From Ascaris suum (taxonomy: Eukaryota; Nematoda; Chromadorea; Rhabditida; Ascarididae), in the NCBI GenBank assembly GCA_013433145.1, contig CM024187.1:12855326-12919325 (forward strand): DNA of 64,000 nucleotides, in the 5' to 3' direction. The notes below the pieces were generated by a model, which worked only from the letters and a program-made list of their open reading frames with translations, did not search any database and had not been told where the DNA came from. Positions 30,235 through 43,711 of the stretch are shown in pieces. Both the position numbers and the translations under genes were made by a program. The stretch's first letter is position 1; each line of letters starts with the position of its first letter.

Positions 30235-33200
30235 ATGAATACCTCACCAATACGACTGGTCTTCTTGGTGTGTTTCCCACTGCTCAGCACTGCCATTGCA
30301 TACGCTCAGGATTGCTCGCGTATGGCTTTATCCTATTTATTTCAGTTCAGGGTGAATCGTAACGTTCTCGTTGGCGTTGATAAGCACTTACGCTTGATGC
30401 GCACTTAGCTGCATAAAACATATCTCGTCATTTGGCTGTAGTTTTTTTATATGAAATGGTATGGCGTATGTTGTATCCACTTGGCGACTGGCGCTTATTA
30501 GTGGTTTTTGTTAGCGGAAATCGTCTGGCGGCACTCTCGCATCAACGTCCGTTCTTTCTTTTTTCACGAAAATGCTTAAACCACGTGCACCACAAGATTA
30601 TTTCTCTACTGATTAGCAATAATGAGTAGAAAACTGTTGTTGAGCTGGAGGTCAGATACTGACATAACAGTCATTACTTTTAAGCCACCCTCTTATGTGC
30701 TTTTACAAAGTCGCATTTGCAAAGCACATTTTCGCAATACCCTATCAGCTTTAAGTATGTTTGTCTCTCTCTCCCTCCATCAATGTCAACTCAAGAACCA
30801 ATGAAGCTAAATTTCCGAAATTTTATAGGTACAACCTCAGCCATAGGCCGACCCTTATGCAAACTTTTCAAGGCTACTCAATAACCTTGAAACGGGCTTA
30901 AATACTTCAAATTGTTTAAAAATTTCAGCACGAACAGTCATTTTACAAGCGGTTGAGTCGGAAGACTTGCACAAACAGCAAAATCTGTAGAGGAGATTTG
31001 TACGAATAGTTAGTTGTGTTGAATTATGAATGCATTATTGCACATGTTCTGTTATTTAATGGTAACCTATCCTTGTTGGTGGTTCATGAAATCGGGCAGT
31101 TTGATGAGGGGAGTTGCAAAAACGTATATTGTGTCAGTTTCTTTGGCACTCTCTGTTTTTGTTTCTCCTGTGTTTGAGATCGTAAAATGGAGCGCTAAGT
31201 TGACCCCTTCCAAGAAAATTACTCATTCTTTGGTAGCTTATTTATCTTCTGCCTTTCTGCTTCCTGTTCATTTTAAAACTAGTTTTCCACAGCGAAATAA
31301 CAGATGGTGTTTATCCAGCTCCATTCGTGATCAAATATGTAGAAGAATCTCGTCCATTCAATGTTTATATTCAACTCTATCATAGCTCGCTTATCCACAT
31401 GCAACTGCCTCGAGATGCAGCAAGAAATTGTGTGTTAGTTTACTGGTCGAATGGGTGCCTACGTAGTTTCCATTGAACTAATATTATTACGCTCCCTCCG
31501 ATGAGGAGATTGGGTAGTCTAGTTTGTTGTAGTAATCCGGCGTGTTACACATGCGTGATCACTAAAAAACTAGATTTTTGCCATATCTGGATCATATGTT
31601 TCATTATTTTGAAGCACATGCTGCAGTAGAGTAAAGCGCAGAGATTTTTGCTTTTGAGGAGGAGGGGAGGGTTAGGGAAAGGAGTCTTCCGGACCGCGCA
31701 TCCATATATGCCCTTGCAAAATGTGGATAATTTACGCGTACCCTGGAAAGAGTGCCTGTAATTCAAAATATGGGAAATGTCTGCCCTATTATAAACGGTA
31801 AACCTAAACAAAAGAGCGCCTGAGTGAGGTGTGGGCAGAAAATAATTCGAAAAAGTATAGGATGCATTCAGTAATGTTAAAATTTCACACCCTCATTTCC
31901 CTTGTTTTAAGCCGTTTGCCTTGACACGGTCTCTTGTAAAAACCTACGTCTATTAAATTGACACGGTCTATTAAATCACGAGCTCATTTTGCACTCCACA
32001 GTTTTCTCGGATAGAAGCCTAAGTTTCATCATTATCACTTCAAAATAAGCGATGCACTAAGAAAGATGAGATTTTGACATTTATACACTCTCTTGAAGGC
32101 AACTGCTACGGCTGTGCCGTTGTTGCTCGAGGAAGGGGAAATTGGGAAGGAGTACTAGTTGCTCATCGAAGGGATGTTCGGAATTGGGATTCGAATCCTG
32201 CGATACATTCATTATGTTACAGTCGTCTGCACGATGTGTGATTTGAAGAGGCAGTGGTATTTGAAATTTCTAAGCATAAGAAATTGAAACTTTTTTGCTC
32301 CAGCTGTTCATAAATTTTACACCCCCACTGGGACGTTCCGTTTTTCGAATAAATGTCAAGTGTGCTTAAAATTAGCAGATAATTCGTTCTTGTTTCAATG
32401 AAAATTTGCCAGTATTTCAACACGAAATTATAGAACAGAAGAAAACCAATGATACCTTTAATTGAAACTTTCGCTTTTCAACTCTTTTAAATCGATAGGA
32501 TGAATGGAATGTTCAAGAAATTCAATCTTTTATAGGAGACCCAATACTGCTAAGCGCTCAAGATCAACCGAGGTTCTTTCATACTCAAGGCTACGAAAGT
32601 GGTCAATATGCGAACAATGTTGATTGCAAGTGGATTTTATTGGCGAGAGACCCTCATCGTCGTATATTGCTCACCATTCACGATTCACATATCGATGATG
32701 CGCTATTCTCTCGTTGTGACGATTTTTGCTCCGTTAGAGATGGTAAAACGTTGAGTGAAAGTCTCTATTTCTATGCAAGCTCGATTTATACAACATTATT
32801 CAGTCTATCTCAATTATAGAAGTTGGTGTTTATTTGGACAGACGTCTTGCAACTGCGATACGAGCATGACTTCTACGAAGATTGTGAATTGCGAACCAAG
32901 AATGTGTTTTTGTGTCTTATATGGGGAGAACTGGAACGTTCGGTGACTTGATTAGGTATCAAAAGAAAACTGAAAAAACTTCTATAATCTGCACTCCATC
33001 AGTAGAAACTTTTAAAATTCGTTGCAATCAACTCATTGAATTCGTAAAAGTATGCAACTAAATGGCTAGATAAGTCTTTTGCAAGGAGATTAATAATGCT
33101 TCATTCAGCTTACGATTAATGAGCCTCTATGTCATTCATTGTAAGTTATATTCTAATAGTAGGATTTATTTATACAAACCGGTAGGGCGTCGTGCAAATT

Positions 33201-36200
33201 CAACGCTTCCATTCGAGCGACAACTTTCAGGGGTGCTGAAGTGGATACGTTTACGTTTTATCGCTATTTATTTCTTCGCTTTTGTATTTCTGATTCAGAT
33301 TGCAATTATTCGGAGACATGCTGCCTACCCCTTTCATTGCAACTTTACTTTGTATGTTTGGTTGTGCACGTCCGAAAGCGCAATTCACGTCTGCAAGCAC
33401 CGGTTCATTCCTCGTTTACGCTCATACAGTGTGCTCACTTCGGCACAATTTCATAGAAAATATTTCAATCTAGCGTAACAAAAATTTCTAGATATCATTT
33501 TCACTGTTGTATCCACACTTGAAGAAATGAAAAGAATCAAAATTTTAAACCGATCCATAATTGAACTAAATTTCCGTTTTTGAAATTTCCTTCTTTTGTC
33601 GTATAATATTGAGTTTTGGTGCACTCGTGAATGGAGCTCAGAAATTTTGGTCGGTGATTAATTACATATGCTAAAGCATATTACATATGCCAATTCATAT
33701 GCTTTAGCATATGCAATTAAATTAATCATTAATCAACAAAATAAGTGTTTTTTAATAATAGCAAATAGGAGATGCATGCGGTATATATTCACACTTTTTC
33801 CTTTCATTTAAATTCTTGTAGCTCTAAAAGCTTCTAGTAGCCCAATTTCTCATGTAACTTTGAGCCTAAATTAAATGTGATTCCTCCGCCCGTCCCGATC
33901 GTAGCCGAAATGGGCTTTACCTCGGAGTCCTTTGGAGATAGCTCAAATCCATTCCCGATCTCCAACTCTAACTCAGCCTGAATCACGGTCTCACAAGATT
34001 TGTCCTCACTTGATTTAGCAATTGTTTGAGCACGGTACCTTTAAGTTTTTGGTGGCGAACAGACCAAAACCATAGCTTAGACGCCGTGGTCTTTTCTCTT
34101 TTAAACTTCACAGAGCAACTGCCTTTTCTTCACTTAGGAGACAGTTAAATTTATTAAGCACTCGTAGGTGCCCACTTTTCCCTTACTTACCACTCTGCCG
34201 CTTCATATCTTCTTTTACGACCAGATCGTTGCGTACTTGTATTAAATTTAGCGTCGCTTATTATTTCAAGTCGTCTAACGATGTTCTGGCTTTTTTTTTT
34301 GGGGGGGGGGGGGGGGGGAGGAATAAGAACCGATAATGTTCAAAGAGGCTGCGAATTGAAGATCACGCATAGAAGAGATAGTTTTCACGTAGAAGAGTTC
34401 ATCGTTTCAGTAGTTGCAGCTTTCTGTTATTTTTCTCCTGCAAGAGCGAAACTCTTGCCGATTTTTATGATGAATACAAAAAGCGAAGAATTTTATATGA
34501 AAGTGAATGCAATATGGAAGGAAGCTTGCAAAAATTAAGGTTCTTCGGCGAAAATGTTGCCAGCTGATAGTGGAGACAAGTGCAAATTTCATGAAATCAA
34601 TGAGAAATTTCTTGTAATGATTGATGAGGTTTTATTCAGGCTAACTTGGACAATTGTGAGTAACAGAGTATTTGCAAAATTTTGCGCTGGTTCCGTCGTA
34701 GGTTAGCTGACTCACGACATGATTACACGGGCAGAGATGGACTTGTCTTCACGAGCCCGCCTTCCCGTCACTTCCGGCACCAAATGAGGTCACGAGTCTT
34801 ATAGAAGGGTTTAGAAAGCTTTGCGAAGACAACGCGCCGCTTCGTTTTGAGCTCATATTGAGCCATTTATTCCATAATGCAATTATTATCGAAACTTTTC
34901 GCTCTCCGAGTTGAAGCATGCAGTGAACTTTTTAAAACTATAGGAAGCGCTCGCCGAAGAGCGAGAAGACAAAGTTAACCAAACGTTTCGAAAAAAAAAA
35001 TTGTTTCATTATATTTGAAGGGAAAATCTTTTGAAAAAAAATGAAAAAAAAAGCGGAGGAAATAGAGGAATATGAATGCGAAAGCAGCATACAGTGAAGT
35101 GCTCATAAAACGTGGCAATAATGAAGACGTTCATAGTTTTACTGAATAAACCCTCGATACCTCATCGGAGTGCAAATACTCAGGTAACACGAACACATCA
35201 AGTGAGATTGTACGGTGGTGTGGCGAGTCAGCGCCGTTTGAGGTGATCAGTACGTCGGATGCTCTATACGTCACTTTCCACAGCGATGAATCTTTTCAAG
35301 CACAGGGCGTTAATATGTCATTTTCGGATTTTGGTTAGTTGTTTATTGCATCGTTGCCGCCTTGTTATTCGTGAACAAACGACAGCACATATAAACACGA
35401 TAAGGTCCTTTCGATATCCCCTAATGGTCTAAAAACCTAAGCCACTAATTCACTAAAGTTTCTATATAATAGCATATTTTTCTGTACCAACACAACAAAT
35501 TCATAAAATACACTGTGTAGCACTAAGCGGTTTTAACTACAACACGAAAAATTGGAGTGATTTTTCAACTGTAAGTTGAAGCTTTACTAAACTCCTCTTC
35601 GCATCAATTTATCTTAGTATTAGTTTTTAAAAAATTACTCTCCCACCTCTCTCCTTTCCCTCGATATCATTGAAACATTGAAATAGTTTATGGATTCATG
35701 GCATTCGTTTCGATCGCTGAGGCATTTTGATTGCACAGCGACAAAGAAACAAAAAAACACATGTTAAGAGTTCAACTGTCCTACTAGTAGTTCCGCAGCA
35801 TACCCCACTTCATATGCCCAAACTTCTTCCTTTCTCAGTGATTCACACAAAGTAATGTGACGTCCGTGTAATTTCCGGAACTCATAGGTGACAAACAATG
35901 CCTGACGTTGAAGTGTTTCAGCTGTCATCGATTCATGTCGTATTCGTTGTTGACAGGAAGTGAATGAGTGCGTAAGATTGATATGTAAGAATTTTACTCG
36001 CTTAGACGCACAATTCAACACGCTGGATAAGCGTCGAAAATTGTTTGCCATAGCTATAAAAGAGAGGCGGCTCCCGGCAATTAGGTGCCAGGCATTTGTG
36101 TTCTCGGAAGGGTTGCTTCCAAATGTGCCCATTGAAGCAAAAAATCGATTGCTGAGATACACCCGACTTGTCGCATGTAGGACACTACCACCTGGATAAT

Positions 36201-39200
36201 TGGTCGAATAGCCACCCTCCACCGCATGGCACCACAAAAATGTTTTCGTTTTCTTGCGCAGCGAGGGCTTTCCTTCATACAGATAAAGCGGCGTAGTCAT
36301 CGGCTTTTCTTTAAACGAGCAATAGTGCATTGGTCGACAAATATGAACTTATTTTCCTCATCAGAAATGATGCAAAATTTTTCTAAACTAGCTCATTTTC
36401 AGAATTATAATATATTTCTCTCGAGCCTATCAGGTGTTCCCAAAATTTATGTGTAAAGGATTTGAAAATGCTTTGATTCAGTGCCTTATGAAAGGATGCT
36501 TTTCGGGCGCAAGGGTTATTCGATTTCGCCGAAAATTGAGTGCCTAGGATATGTTTCCATGAAACTTCAAATTGAATGCTTATCTACCAACAACTCCTTT
36601 TTCTTGAGATTCATGACCTTATTCGGAGCATTGGGAATTATTTTTTCCTAGGGGTCAATAAATTTCTGAGAATTTTCCTATGTGTGGAGAATTTTCTCAG
36701 ATAGGTAACCATTAAATGTGGTATCCTGTAGAAGCATTCCTTAAGCGCTCAATTTCCAGCAAATGGAGCAGTCTATGAAAGGGCCTTCTTCGCTCCTCGA
36801 AGAGCACTTCTTACAAGTAAACAGAAAAGCTCTTTATAAAAACTTCTAAAAAAGTCTAACGCAATAGAGCAAAGATGACTGAAAATGTATTACCGTTGAA
36901 AACGGATCTAAAAAAGCTGTTCTTCAGCGCTGACAGAAGATAGGGATTCGCTTATTATTATTGCCCTACATAAACATCACTTCTCTCCAATAACCGTAAC
37001 GTATAAAATTTCACCAAATCAAGTGCAAAGAACTGTTCGACAGCTGTCATTTGTTTCAACTCGTTGTCCATCCCATTTTCAGCAAAGTTCAACTTCCCGC
37101 GAAAAAACTGCATTTTCTCGTAATGAAATAATCTGAAAATCTTCCATTCTTAATAAGGTCTTTATAAAACCGGATGTCCTAAAAATGGATTCTATTTCTC
37201 AAACCATCATCCAGAAAAGTGTGAAGCAACACGAAAACCTATAGCTGATATTTGATAAAGCTTGGCTCCTGGCCAGCATGATTGCTCCAGTTTCGTTTCT
37301 TCCATTTTTTTCATTCTCTTCTCCCTCTATCTTTCATACTCCAGTTCAACTTGTACTTGTTTCTTTGCTGCGCTACTGTGCTCATCTGAAATCTGATTTG
37401 CTTTCGCGTAAACTACATATTAAAGGGGCAGCGTATGTCCTTTTGTCGATATATTTCAATTCATGATCGACTGTAAAGGTTCGAATGAACTTCACAATGT
37501 TTCTACCAAGGCTTGTCGTAAATTCGAGTCACAAAAATCACCGCAGTCACCTTTAACTCCGTTTATTGCACAAAGCAAAAAGTATAAGTCTTCAGCGGTC
37601 GACCCTCGACCAGATGAATGAAATGAATTTCGGCTGTGGGTGGCCAGACAGACTGAGGAGGTGGACAATGGAACCAACAATAACTTTTAGACAAATCATG
37701 ACAGGTTACAAAGTAACGGCATACCAAGGTGTCGTTCACCAGCTGTGCTAGACCCACAAATGATAGCACAAATTCGCTCCACTCCTGGTACTGACTTTGA
37801 AGCTCATGGGTTCGAAATCCGCTAGCGGCAACACTTTTTTTGCAAAATATGTTTACTCCAATAAGTCAACATTTGAAAACATGAACTTATCCTCTCCTGT
37901 GAGTCCGCATTCCACGAACCAGCTGTGCAACCTCTGACCACCTGGCAGCGGTATCAAATGCATTTTCTTTTCCGAATCGTTATCCAGAAGTCCAAAAATT
38001 CCAAACTTCTGTCTCTGAAAGAGCTATGATCATGAATCTTTGTTTTTTAGTATGTTAGGAAGTGCTCTTGTTAGAAAAAAAGGATTTTGAGCATTATGTT
38101 TTATATTCGTTGACCTACTCCGCAAATAAGAAATATTTTATCCGCGTGTAGTGCACTACTATACTTGTTTGAATTTTTGCTGTTAAAAACTAGTTGAAAA
38201 GAGGTTACGCCATGATGGTGAGGATGCGTTGGTGGGCTTGCATTTGATTGCCTTTCAAGTCACGCAAGAGTCAGCAAGATTGATTAGCAATCTTTTTGGA
38301 ATAGAAATGAACGGACAAAAAATTAAACAACAAATTCAACGATTCTGGGATGAAAATAACATTTTTTGATATGAGATCATGCAGAAAAGTTTATGAGGGC
38401 AACAAAAATGAATGAGTATTCTCGATGCTGTCAATCGATCTAATTTATTAATAAGTACGACTTAGGCCATCATACCCATCGTACTTGTTAGTTCCAAGGA
38501 AAAGTGCTTTCCGTGTTATTGAGCAAGCGACATAACACAAGCATCAAAGAGGTTTGTTATAATAACAGGTTTTTTGTGGAAGCCGAAACTTGGCAAATCC
38601 GATCATACTGGTTTTATGTACTCACTAATCGCATGGTGTGAACATATAGCAGACGTCGTATGCGCATGTTCCTAAGCTTGGGGGGCGTTGCATATGACGT
38701 TGGAATTTATGAGCAGTGCGAAGTTCTTAGTGTTAAGGTGGTGTGCATGTTATAAGATGCCCTTGCAGAAGTGCCCGGATGTCCACAAACATGGGTAAGC
38801 GGCAGTCAAGGAGAGTATTGTTATTCGCTAAGAATGCAGCGAACAACATGGTCAGAAGCACAAAGGGATTGTACCTTTTCACGCAGCAACTTGGCCACTT
38901 TCGAGTCATCCATCGAGTACACAGCGTTCGCCAGTTCGTTGTTGCCAATTGCCGTGCTTCAAGCCTACTAGATTAGCACCCACATGGATTCAGTTACACA
39001 TTAAGCCATATCCGCATCTAATAAGCTAAGCTTCTTTAAGGCATTAGAGTCACTGAGAGCAGATATGGGAATCTCCATAGATAACGGATCGTCATTGTCG
39101 TTGTTAGTGATGCTGTTGGTGAAGATGGGAGATGCGTAGAGAACAGAGAATTTATTAATAAAGTGCTTTAGCATAGTACGTCACCTTGCTTTAAATCATA

Positions 39201-42200
39201 TAGTCGTGTTTCCGTTTTTGAAGAAAGACGTATGTTTGCGATAAATAGTTCGCTGACACATATTTCTACCAAATTTAGGATGGAGGGAGGGGGGGGGGGG
39301 AAGACAGAAAGATTTTATTTCTCAACACGTACAGTGTATATTTATAACAATCATCGCAGGGAATGCTGTCTCGATAAATAAATAAATGGCATGTAAACAT
39401 TGCACTGTAAAGTTTGCATATTTCTTCATTTCACATTCACCAATGGAGATGTTTCAACGGTCCGGTCGTGAATTGAGAGTAGAAAAGCACGAAGCCGAAT
39501 GAAACTGGAGTAGATTATTCGTTTGCTTATTTGAGTGACGGAGTGAGGGTGAGGAATAGTTATTTTTCACGCTCTTTGGAACTTTTTCAAGGGATTTATT
39601 CGAAGAACAAATCGTTTCCATGGACTGGCTATTCCGATATTGCCGAAGAGGGAGTTTTCGTACCGATCGATCCAAGTGAAACGCGTTGGCCCGAAGAGTA
39701 AGTTATTATAGGATGCAGTAAATGCCAACTAGTTGGTTACATCGCAAGTGCCCTGCAGTTTCGTTGATTTCGTTTCATTTCTACATCGTAGATGGAATGA
39801 ACCCATTATTTTTCTCAAATAGGATGCCACTAGCAATTTGCACGTTATCCATTCGTCAGTCTTCCACTCCAGCGTTCTTCAAGTGACCTATCAGATGCTA
39901 ATTGTTCATCACATCCTTTTCCTTAAATTGATAGCAATATGCAGAATACAACCCATAGTTTGAAATATCTTAATTGATGAACTGTGTTGTGCTGAACAAA
40001 TACAGATGGTTTTTTTTTAAAGGAAGCATTGATAGTTGAATAAGTGGGGAAGGTGATCTATTCCGAGTAGTTTCCAAGAAGTTCTAATAAAAGCATCAAC
40101 TCTGCAATAGTCACATATCGATTTATTAAAGTTATTTGGCTGAGAAGAATCAATTTCAGCTTCCCTAGTTTTGGTGGAGAGCATCCACTTCAAGATTGTG
40201 TATTTCTCGACTGGAATGTCAGAGATGGGACTGCCTATGCGATTGATGACTGCCGAAATAAGCATGAATATATTTGCAAAAGGAAAACAGGTATGTGAAC
40301 ATTAAACTCAATCGAACAAAACATGGAATGCTCGAATATGGCTGCTGGTTGATATCAGTCATGATATAGGGAACGCAGTGGAACATTGAGAATTTCAGTC
40401 GCCGAACTCTTTTGCTGCCTTGTTCACTACCTATTATGCAGGTTGCTACTGTTCTGCTGGGCACCATAACAACAACGTAAACGTTACAAACTAATGTGCA
40501 ATAAGGCTCTGAACCTATGTTTGTAAATGATACGGATATGAAAAAGTGCACAGAAAGGCACAGCAAAAAATCGGAAGATTTGGGCAAGAGTGAAACTTAT
40601 GAATTGAAGCGATGAGCTAATGCCATCTGACTTCCAAAATGAGATTGCTGTGCCATCTCACGGTATCACTCTTCACTCTCAAAATATACAAAATTGAACA
40701 GGTGATTAGAATCAGTCGTCTTTTCATCTCTATATATTAAAGATGGATCATTACTACAATCCATCAATAATCCTTCAGAGGTGATTTCAAGCATCATGTT
40801 TTATGAAACAATTCTTTTCCACTTCAAGAGTCCGAGAGAAGTGATATGTTCAAGCATCAGGCTTTAGTAATGTGCAAAGGCTGCCCTATTCCGTCAAAAT
40901 AGTTCCCAATTCGGAGATTCTTCTAGACCCTCTTGAATTTCAAGCGTAGACCAGTAGGAAGCCAAAACGATGCGCACTCTACTCAACTGTTGATGGTAAT
41001 TTATTAGAAAACTATTTGACAATGCACTCCACGCAGACTTAATTGACGTTTATCGGAACCACGGCCATGTAACAGCAGCGGCGCAAAGGAATGTCCCAAT
41101 TTCCAGCCCTATAAACTTTTTTCCAACTCTTCCAAATTTCTTCAAAAATTAGGGATGCCATCTCAGAAGTAAAGAATTTGGCAAAAGAATTTGTGAGCTA
41201 TGCGATAGTGCGGCGGAAATAAACATCTGCGCAAGTCGTATATTGCAATTTTTTTCATTCGTTCCGCATTCATCCTTACATCCACTTTTTTCAAATGCTT
41301 TTCGCAGTTTGTCGTAGCGTTGCTGATTGAGTGCACTCATGAACCATAATCAACCACAACGCAGAAATTCCCATCAAGCTATGGACGACCCAGTTTTTCG
41401 CTTGTACGACTTGCACTATCAATCGCAGTGTAACGTTGATGGGCCGACGTAATATCGAGAACGCAGCAAAAAATCTTACAAATATTTTCTTGCTTTGATC
41501 ATGTATTAAGCATTTTAAAGTAATTCTCACGTTATAAGATCTGGAAGTTACGTCTGTTAGCATCGATTTCGTAAAAAAAAGATAAACTTAATAAAATAGA
41601 AGAAGCGTGATTTTGTTTCACATTTATGGATATAGACGCTCTCTGCTGACGCACTGATATGAAAAGTTGGCCTCTGGTGTCGAGTTTTGTTCATGACTGC
41701 GTGCAGTATAATGTCGAGGAAACTTGAGGGAATTATATTTCGCAAATCAACATGCGAAAACCGCCTATGAGAGAGGAAAACGAGTAGGGAAAAAAGGCGG
41801 GATTAAGAATTGAGTTCAAAGGTGTTTTCTTTTCTAGTTCGTTATAATCTATAGTAAGCACAATTCCAAGATAGGGGCTATCATGCAGCCACTATATCGA
41901 CAGGAAAAACTGTAATGTCGTTGCAGATGGTAGCACAATACCGTATCCACCACCGACGGACAGCGTTCGGCGAGGACTAGTCGCCGCACCATTCAATTTT
42001 ACTCTTTGGTTGTTTATTCTTGTGTTATTGCTACTTGTGTTACTCATTCTCTACTTGTGCTATTACAAATGCAAGGAGAAACGAGCTCATTCGAGAGTTG
42101 GAAGTATGGATGCGAATCAAAGACTAGTTAGCGGTGTTGACGCTCCTCCAACTTCCGCAACAACACATGCGCAACTAACACAGTCTGCAGCTGTGAATGA

Positions 42201-43711
42201 TCATGCCGTTCTCGCTCAAACAACAGCCCCGACTATTGGGCACGCTTCAGAGAGTCCACTTAGGTTTGCACGTTTTTTGTCTTTATCAATTCCTTAAATA
42301 TGTGAGGGCATTTCCTTCTCATCAGCAACAACCTTTTAGTTTAGTAACGTTGGCGTGTGTGAAACATATCGAAGGATATCTTTAAAAATAGTATGGCATA
42401 GTACGCCTGAAATTTTTGAGTTTAATGAACAGAATGGTATGCATCACACCTCAGATGTGGTCTTTATAAGGCATTGGTCTTCTGCATAGTGGGAGATGCT
42501 CATTCTTTAATGACTAAAAAGGGCAAAAATTACTTTATAATAAATGAATGACAATTGAAAATGTACCTCCACTAACCGACTGCAATACGAGTTAATCAAA
42601 TGATAAGACGTGAAAAATTGTCAGAATAACCGCAAGAAACAAGCAGTGATGGAAACAAAAGTTCAGCTGTTTGGAGGTTCAGTTATACCTCATAATTAGA
42701 GTTGCGGTGGTTTCAATGGGGAGGCCGCTTATATGAGCAAGTTAAAGGAATTTACCTGATATTGGCTTATTGAGTGCTACCTCCTTTAATGTGAACTTTA
42801 GCAGAATATTTCTCACAATATCAGGCCATAGTCCGGTACTTGTCCATTTCATATAGTACACGAGGGTTGAACAACGTGAAGCCGTAATATATTCTACAAT
42901 AAAAGAATGGCAACATTGATTGCACTTTTTGTATCATATTTGAAATAGGTTTTACCATGTAACGGTAGGCAACGTTCAGTTCAGATGATGGCCAGTTTTG
43001 GGAGGAGAGGGCTACGTTGCACCTCGCAAGCAAAAACAACGTCCTTTGAAACATAAATAACAGGATTCTTCTTTGTGAATGGCTAACAGCTAAAATTATG
43101 TCTTTCAAGTGAATCAAAATAATCGACATAGACGAAGAAACCGAATATGGGTTAAGTAAACTCGAATGTTGTTATAAGCGAGTGTTCAACTACTTCATTA
43201 CGTTTCTGTACTATTATGAAGAACACAGCTGAATTGAGAACTAACTTTGCTTCCATAGGCTGCAAAGTCTGTCATTATGTGTGGTGATGGAAATGGTGAG
43301 AGTAGTAGATTCAATTCAATGATTTTTTGCTGAAGAAATGTCTGTAATTCAATGCACTATTCTAAGAACGGCGAACTTCGAAACAAGCTCGAAACAGTTG
43401 CCGGCCAAGGAGCAGACTGCTAGTTTGCGGGAGCTGCCCACGAGTGTGATGAGCACGAACGCAGAAATAGCAGTTGGAGCCCGCCTTTGGCCACCGAAAA
43501 GACAATGGAGACTTGGGTTAGTCGTAATAACGCACTGCCGCCATTGGGCACTCGCGAGACAACAATGGGTAGCAATCCTCGTGAGGAGACACTAATGCGG
43601 ATTCGACGTGGCGAACTCTTCGAACGACCTCGGGTAGCCATCCTTGACAACGTCTCAGCAATTAGCCTTGATGAGTTCTGGAGCAAGGATGAGCGACCAT
43701 TTCACCGATGA
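30235..43711 (+). CDS. Transmembrane receptor with CUB and C-type lectin domains
   Basis: Predicted type I cell-surface protein. Exons: 30235-30319 (signal peptide, LVFLVCFPLLSTAIA), 32536-32742 (first part of CUB; DCKW, RCDDFCSVRDG), a candidate 33186-33258 (GVLKWIRLRF), 38769-38933, 39592-39697 and 40160-40290 (lectin fold: PGCPQTW, WTGYSDIAEEG, HEYICKRK), 41927-42263 (linker, TM helix LWLFILVLLLLVLLILYL, basic stop KCKEKR), then tail exons ending with SLDEFWSKDERPFHR. Phases agree for 30319/32536, 38933/39592, 39697/40160 and 40290/41927. The lectin domain lacks the usual EPN/QPD and WND calcium and sugar motifs, so calcium-dependent sugar binding is doubtful. The end of CUB and the first tail exon are unresolved. 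I do not recognise a named orthologue. Confidence 0.72.
33656..33727. repeat. AT-rich palindrome able to form a cruciform
   Basis: ATATGCTAAAGCATAT (33666-33681) and ATATGCTTTAGCATAT (33697-33712) are reverse complements of each other, and each is itself nearly palindromic. Outer GATTAATT/AATTAATC extends the pairing to about 33656-33727. It lies in the large intron between the CUB and lectin exons. No transposase is nearby. Confidence 0.8.
35764..36330 (-). CDS. Unrecognised 188-codon ORF, antisense in an intron
   Basis: The longest uninterrupted ORF in the window, from an ATG at 36330 to a stop at 35764, opposite to the host CUB/lectin gene. I recognise no family. Composition is mixed, with a charged C-terminal part (TAETLQRQALFVTYEF, SLRKEEVWAYEVGYAAELL). 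No signal peptide or membrane segment is evident. An 80-codon plus-strand ORF overlaps it. It may be chance, a nested gene or a processed relic. Confidence 0.2.
   Translation of the reverse strand: MHYCSFKEKPMTTPLYLYEGKPSLRKKTKTFLWCHAVEGGYSTNYPGGSVLHATSRVYLSNRFFASMGTFGSNPSENTNAWHLIAGSRLSFIAMANNFRRLSSVLNCASKRVKFLHINLTHSFTSCQQRIRHESMTAETLQRQALFVTYEFRKLHGRHITLCESLRKEEVWAYEVGYAAELLVGQLNS
38187..38369 (+). pseudogene. Coding-like open frame without ATG
   Basis: Sixty open codons with protein-like composition, including LVGLHLIAFQVTQESARL and IQRFWDENNIF before a TGA. There is no start codon and no donor at the end, and its frame does not fit the phase-1 junction between the flanking CUB and lectin exons. 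It may be the terminal piece of a decayed gene or transposon. I do not recognise the family. Confidence 0.25.

Larger units (their letters stand above)
33727..38768. other. Large intron between the CUB and lectin exons
   Basis: About 5 kb with no exon I can support, although the end of the CUB domain could be hidden here. It contains a poly-G tract (34301-34318), the 188-codon minus-strand ORF at 35764-36330 and an ATG-less open frame at 38187-38369, both described separately. Confidence 0.5.

Noticed and set aside
37740..37825. A GGTTCGAAATCC motif that resembles a tRNA B box
   Set aside because: The spacing has an extra base and no cloverleaf arms or A box can be drawn around it.
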